From assembly GCA_045642225.1 (NCBI GenBank), contig JAZUIN010000107.1:1-64000 (forward strand): DNA of 64,000 nucleotides, in the 5' to 3' direction. The notes under the pieces are model-generated. The model saw nothing but the letters and a program-made list of their open reading frames with translations. It was not told the DNA's origin and did no database searches. The stretch comes from RUG191 sp045642225 (lineage in GTDB: Bacteria; Bacillota; Clostridia; Lachnospirales; Lachnospiraceae). The translations under genes and the position numbers were made by a program. Of the stretch, positions 61,040 to 64,000 are shown piece after piece; the stretch's first letter is position 1, and every line of letters begins with the position of its first letter.

Positions 61040-61837
61040 GTGGAAAACTTGTTTACAAAGAGAGTGCCAGTATTCTATGAGACGGAAAATGTTAATCTTA
61101 TTTTAGGAGATACATTTCAGGTCTTGGCAAAAATGAAATCCGAATCGGTTGATATGATATTTGCTGATCCACCTTATTTTTTGAGCAACAATGGAATTAC
61201 TTGTCAGGGTGGAAAAATGGTATCGGTTAATAAAGGTTCATGGGATAAAATAGGGACAGAAAAGACGAGTGTCGATGAAAAACATATGTTTAACAGAAAG
61301 TGGATTAAATTATGTAAAAAAGTATTAAAACCCAATGGAAGTATCTGGATTTCTGGTACGTTGCACAATATTTATTCAATAGGGATGGCTTTGGAGCAAG
61401 AGGGCTTCAAGATTATAAATAATGTTACATGGCAAAAAACTAATCCACCACCAAACTTAACGTGTCGATGCTTTACGCATTCTACTGAGACTATTTTATG
61501 GGCTCAGAAGGATGATAAAAAGTCTCGGCATTTTTTTAATTATCAAAGAATGAAAAATGAAAATGGTGGAAAGCAAATGAAAGATGTTTGGACTGGTGCA
61601 CTTACAAAACCTTCAGAGAAGATTGAAGGTAAGCATCCAACTCAAAAACCTGAATATTTGCTTGAAAGAATTATGCATGCTTCCACAGAACCAGGATATG
61701 TTGTGTTGGATCCATTTTGTGGTTCTGGAACTACAGGTGTTGAAGCTGTGCGTAATGGGTGTTTGTTTATAGGTATAGATAATACAGAAGAGTATCTGGA
61801 AATATCAAGGAAACGATTGGAGAAAGAAGAACTATAA
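61040..61837 (+). CDS. dpnA: DNA adenine methyltransferase, DpnA-like (beta class)
   Basis: A 265-residue methyltransferase in beta-class motif order: catalytic MIFADPPYFLSNNG near residue 38, then target-recognition sequence, then the SAM motif VLDPFCGSGTTGVEA near 231. DpnA in the DpnII system methylates GATC, including single-stranded DNA, which helps incoming plasmid DNA survive. GTG 61040 is the start, with AGGAG 10 bp upstream. Its stop overlaps the next start by one base. The paired DpnM and DpnA enzymes identify the system type. Confidence 0.9.
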   Translation: MENLFTKRVPVFYETENVNLILGDTFQVLAKMKSESVDMIFADPPYFLSNNGITCQGGKMVSVNKGSWDKIGTEKTSVDEKHMFNRKWIKLCKKVLKPNGSIWISGTLHNIYSIGMALEQEGFKIINNVTWQKTNPPPNLTCRCFTHSTETILWAQKDDKKSRHFFNYQRMKNENGGKQMKDVWTGALTKPSEKIEGKHPTQKPEYLLERIMHASTEPGYVVLDPFCGSGTTGVEAVRNGCLFIGIDNTEEYLEISRKRLEKEEL

Positions 61838-62682
61838 TGAGAAAGAATATTGAACTTTCGGATGAACAGCTAAAAGAATTTGTGGAACAGTTTTATAGTT
61901 ACTTTGAAAGCGGTTATGCATTTGAAGAGTTTTTAAAAGTGTATCTAGAGAAAATTGGTCTTGATGAGGTGGTGGTAACACAACGTTCATCAGATGGAGG
62001 AATCGATTTGGAAGCTGTAAGATATGGTGTAGGTGGACTTGCGGGAGCAGATTCCGTAGATTACTATGTGCAAGCAAAAAGGAACAAACCGGGAACAACT
62101 ATTCCAATAGAAAAGGTTAGAGCGCTTAGAGGGGTTATGCCATCGGGTTGCAAAGGTTTATTTATTACAACGGCAGGATATTCTGGTAAGACTTTAGAAT
62201 TTGTTGATGCAGATCCAACCAGACCAATAATACTTATAGATGGAAAAATGTTAGTTGAGAGTTGCATTGACAATGAGATTGGTTTTGTGTTTACACCGGT
62301 ATTTAGCAAAAGTGCAATGGATGCATTAAAGGATAGTAGTGATGATGCACCAGTAGAAAATGATAATAATGATTGTCAGGCTATACCAATTGTGATAGTA
62401 GATAAGCAGATAACAGCAAATGATATCAGAGCAAAAATACTAAGAATGCCGAAAGCTTTGATTGATAGCTTACTAGAAGATGAAAAAACGGTTGATGTTG
62501 TGTTTGCTGGAAATGAAATGAAGACATTGAATATTGATAAGACAAGATGTTATTTATCTGGAATAACAGAATTATATAGAAAAGCTGGATTAATAAAAGA
62601 AGATGGTTCCTATGCACCATGCAAAGCAATCTGGAGAATTTATAAGGATAAGGTTGAGATTATACTAAAGGAGAATGACTAA
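61837..62682 (+). CDS. Mrr-like restriction endonuclease
   Basis: A 281-residue protein. Residues 20-150 form an Mrr_cat domain: FEEFLKVYLEKIGLDEVVVTQRSSDGGIDLEA with the catalytic Asp, and YYVQAKR with Gln-x-Lys near 86. A Q-variant active site is common in this family. Residues 185-281 form a separate helical/winged region (ANDIRAKILRMPKALID ... AIWRIYKD) that may recognise DNA. It lies between dpnA and dpnII, overlapping one and abutting the other (stop codon then ATG). Mrr-type enzymes often cut methylated DNA, so it is an unusual companion to a methylation-protected DpnII. It might target non-self methylation. Confidence 0.85.
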   Translation: MRKNIELSDEQLKEFVEQFYSYFESGYAFEEFLKVYLEKIGLDEVVVTQRSSDGGIDLEAVRYGVGGLAGADSVDYYVQAKRNKPGTTIPIEKVRALRGVMPSGCKGLFITTAGYSGKTLEFVDADPTRPIILIDGKMLVESCIDNEIGFVFTPVFSKSAMDALKDSSDDAPVENDNNDCQAIPIVIVDKQITANDIRAKILRMPKALIDSLLEDEKTVDVVFAGNEMKTLNIDKTRCYLSGITELYRKAGLIKEDGSYAPCKAIWRIYKDKVEIILKEND

Positions 62683-63540
62683 ATGAGAGATTTTGATGAG
62701 TGGTTAAGTAAATTCAGAGCCAGTATATCAAGTTATGATTATTATATAGACTTTGAAAAAGTAGTACGTAATGTTGATGCGATTAAAGTTGAATTAAATA
62801 TTCTTAATTCGTTGATAGGCTCAAAGAATATAGAAGAAGATTTTGAAAATATAATTATTAAATATCCAGAGACATTGTCTTGTATTCCATTACTTCTTGC
62901 AGTAAGAGGAAATGAAATATATGCACAGGACAAAGATGGATCGTTTTTGTACAATTTCAAAAAGATGAATTATAGTGCGGATCAGTATAAAATATTTATG
63001 CGTAAAACCGGACTCTTCGATATGATTTCAAATCATCTTGTAAACAATTTGGTAGATTATGCATTAGGTATTGAAACTGGATTAGATTCTAATGGACGCA
63101 AAAATCGTGGTGGACATCAGATGGAAGACTTAGTTGAGAAGTATATACAGGCAGCAGGTTTTCAAAAGAATGTTACATATTTTAAAGAAATGTACCTAAA
63201 GGATATTGAAGCAAAGTGGAATATAGATTTGTCTGCATTATCTAATCAGGGCAAGGCAGCCAAGAGATTTGATTTTGTAATTAAAACAGAAAATCAAATT
63301 TATGGAACTGAAACAAACTTTTATGGCGGAGGTGGTTCTAAACTTAATGAAACTGCAAGAAGTTATAAAATGCTGTCGCAGGAAGCTGATACAATAGATG
63401 GATTTACATTTGTGTGGTTTACTGATGGAATTGGCTGGAAGAGTGCAAGAGGCAATCTGAGAGAAACATTTGAAGTTATGGATACGATTTATAGTATTGA
63501 TGATATGGAGAATGGGGTTATGAAAAAGATATTTCAATAG
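62683..63540 (+). CDS. dpnB: Type II restriction endonuclease, DpnII family
   Basis: A 285-residue enzyme, close to the length of DpnII. The C-terminal catalytic part shows GRKNRGGHQMEDLVEKYI near 141-158, then KRFDFVIKTENQIYGTETNFYGGGGSKLNETARSY near 197-231. This contains the Asp and Glu-x-Asn/Lys-type metal site and the GGGSKLNE motif of the DpnII family. It should cut before unmethylated GATC. It starts directly after the Mrr-like stop. It completes the DpnM-DpnA-DpnB set of a GATC system. Confidence 0.92.
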   Translation: MRDFDEWLSKFRASISSYDYYIDFEKVVRNVDAIKVELNILNSLIGSKNIEEDFENIIIKYPETLSCIPLLLAVRGNEIYAQDKDGSFLYNFKKMNYSADQYKIFMRKTGLFDMISNHLVNNLVDYALGIETGLDSNGRKNRGGHQMEDLVEKYIQAAGFQKNVTYFKEMYLKDIEAKWNIDLSALSNQGKAAKRFDFVIKTENQIYGTETNFYGGGGSKLNETARSYKMLSQEADTIDGFTFVWFTDGIGWKSARGNLRETFEVMDTIYSIDDMENGVMKKIFQ

Positions 63541-63587
63541 GAATAAGGCTTATAGGTTATATAAGATATGTATGAAATGGGGGAAAA

Positions 63588-64000
63588 ATGGAAAAAGTTG
63601 CATCTAGGGGAATAAAAATAGACCTACATATTCATTCTGAATATTCTAAGGCTAAAGATGGTCAAAAAGTTGTAGAAAATACATTGGAAAATATTCCTAT
63701 CTTAGTAAACAAATTGCTTGATAATCAGGTTGAAATGTGTGCAATTACAGATCATGATACCTTTGATTATGATATTTATTCAGAACTTAAGAAAGAGGAA
63801 TCTAAGGATAATTGTATACAAAAAGTATTGCCAGGAATTGAATTTTCGGTTGAATTTATAGAAGGTAAAGTGATTCACATTGTTACAATATTTGATGATA
63901 GGGATGATGAAAAGATAAAAAAGATTCAAAATATAATGGTAGCTGGAAAGGGGAAAAGTTGTTACAAAAAGACTAAGGAAGCGTATACAAAATCCGATTA
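63588..64000 (+). CDS. PHP-domain protein, N-terminal part (runs off the window)
   Basis: The visible 137 codons encode a PHP phosphoesterase-like domain with metal-binding His-x-His in IDLHIHSEYSKA (residues 11-22), CAITDHDTFDYD near 57, and LPGIEFSVEF near 88. GGGGG precedes ATG 63588, 47 bp after dpnII. Proteins that begin this way next to restriction systems often continue into an SMC/AAA-like ATPase (for example TrlF-type PHP-ATPases) with a suspected defence role. The rest is outside the window, so histidinol-phosphatase or polymerase-type PHP proteins cannot be ruled out. Confidence 0.75.
   Translation, partial: MEKVASRGIKIDLHIHSEYSKAKDGQKVVENTLENIPILVNKLLDNQVEMCAITDHDTFDYDIYSELKKEESKDNCIQKVLPGIEFSVEFIEGKVIHIVTIFDDRDDEKIKKIQNIMVAGKGKSCYKKTKEAYTKSD

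Overview
The window looks like chromosomal DNA of a low-GC, Gram-positive anaerobe of the class Clostridia, most likely family Lachnospiraceae. The evidence is AT-rich codon use, strong GGAGG-type ribosome sites, a tryptophan T-box leader, an Amt-PII fusion, a type III glutamine synthetase, an LL-diaminopimelate aminotransferase, and plasmid/ICE remnants typical of gut Clostridia. The genus cannot be fixed from sequence alone. No rRNA, tRNA or CRISPR array was seen.

Layout. 1-0.9 kb: a folded leader RNA with a terminator, then a PBECR4-like gene. 1.0-3.1 kb: a preQ1 riboswitch and a queuosine-precursor operon (queC, yhhQ, queF). 3.1-7.9 kb: a decayed zeta-toxin-like fragment, a COG2984-type ABC transporter, and an Lnt-like acyltransferase. 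8.0-9.4 kb (minus strand): a secreted repeat protein of unknown role. 9.7-13.8 kb: a DUF362 protein and a VWA / ADP-ribosylglycohydrolase / macro-domain cassette. 14-22 kb: a SARP-like DNA-binding protein, a DUF4143 ATPase, an AGCS symporter, a chemotaxis receptor, a DUF1295 protein, a MATE pump and a sugar acetyltransferase.

22-52 kb is a continuous, co-directional nitrogen and glutamine region. It starts with a Trp T-box and trpEGDCFBA, then amt-PII and glnA with an ANTAR-type antiterminator protein. Next come pyrG, purF, carA, a carB-dapF gene fusion and dapL, then glnN, asnB, gltB and gltD. Glutamine made by GlnA and GlnN is spent by TrpG, PyrG, PurF, CarA, AsnB and GltB. amt and glnN carry near-identical operator, promoter and terminator leaders 13 kb apart, and glnA shares the GACAAGGG leader core, so all three are probably co-regulated at early elongation. 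gltD has an amber codon at its third expected codon.

52.7-56.8 kb: a NERD protein, uvrB and a second, TrpB2-type tryptophan synthase beta gene. 56.8-58.1 kb: relics of a mobile element (tyrosine-recombinase fragment, decayed DUF6040-like gene). 58.1-63.5 kb: a DpnII-like restriction-modification island, presumably GATC-specific, with a controller protein and three matching operators, a MutH/Sau3AI-like nuclease, a small unknown protein, three methyltransferases, an Mrr-like nuclease and a DpnII endonuclease. The window ends inside a PHP-domain gene.
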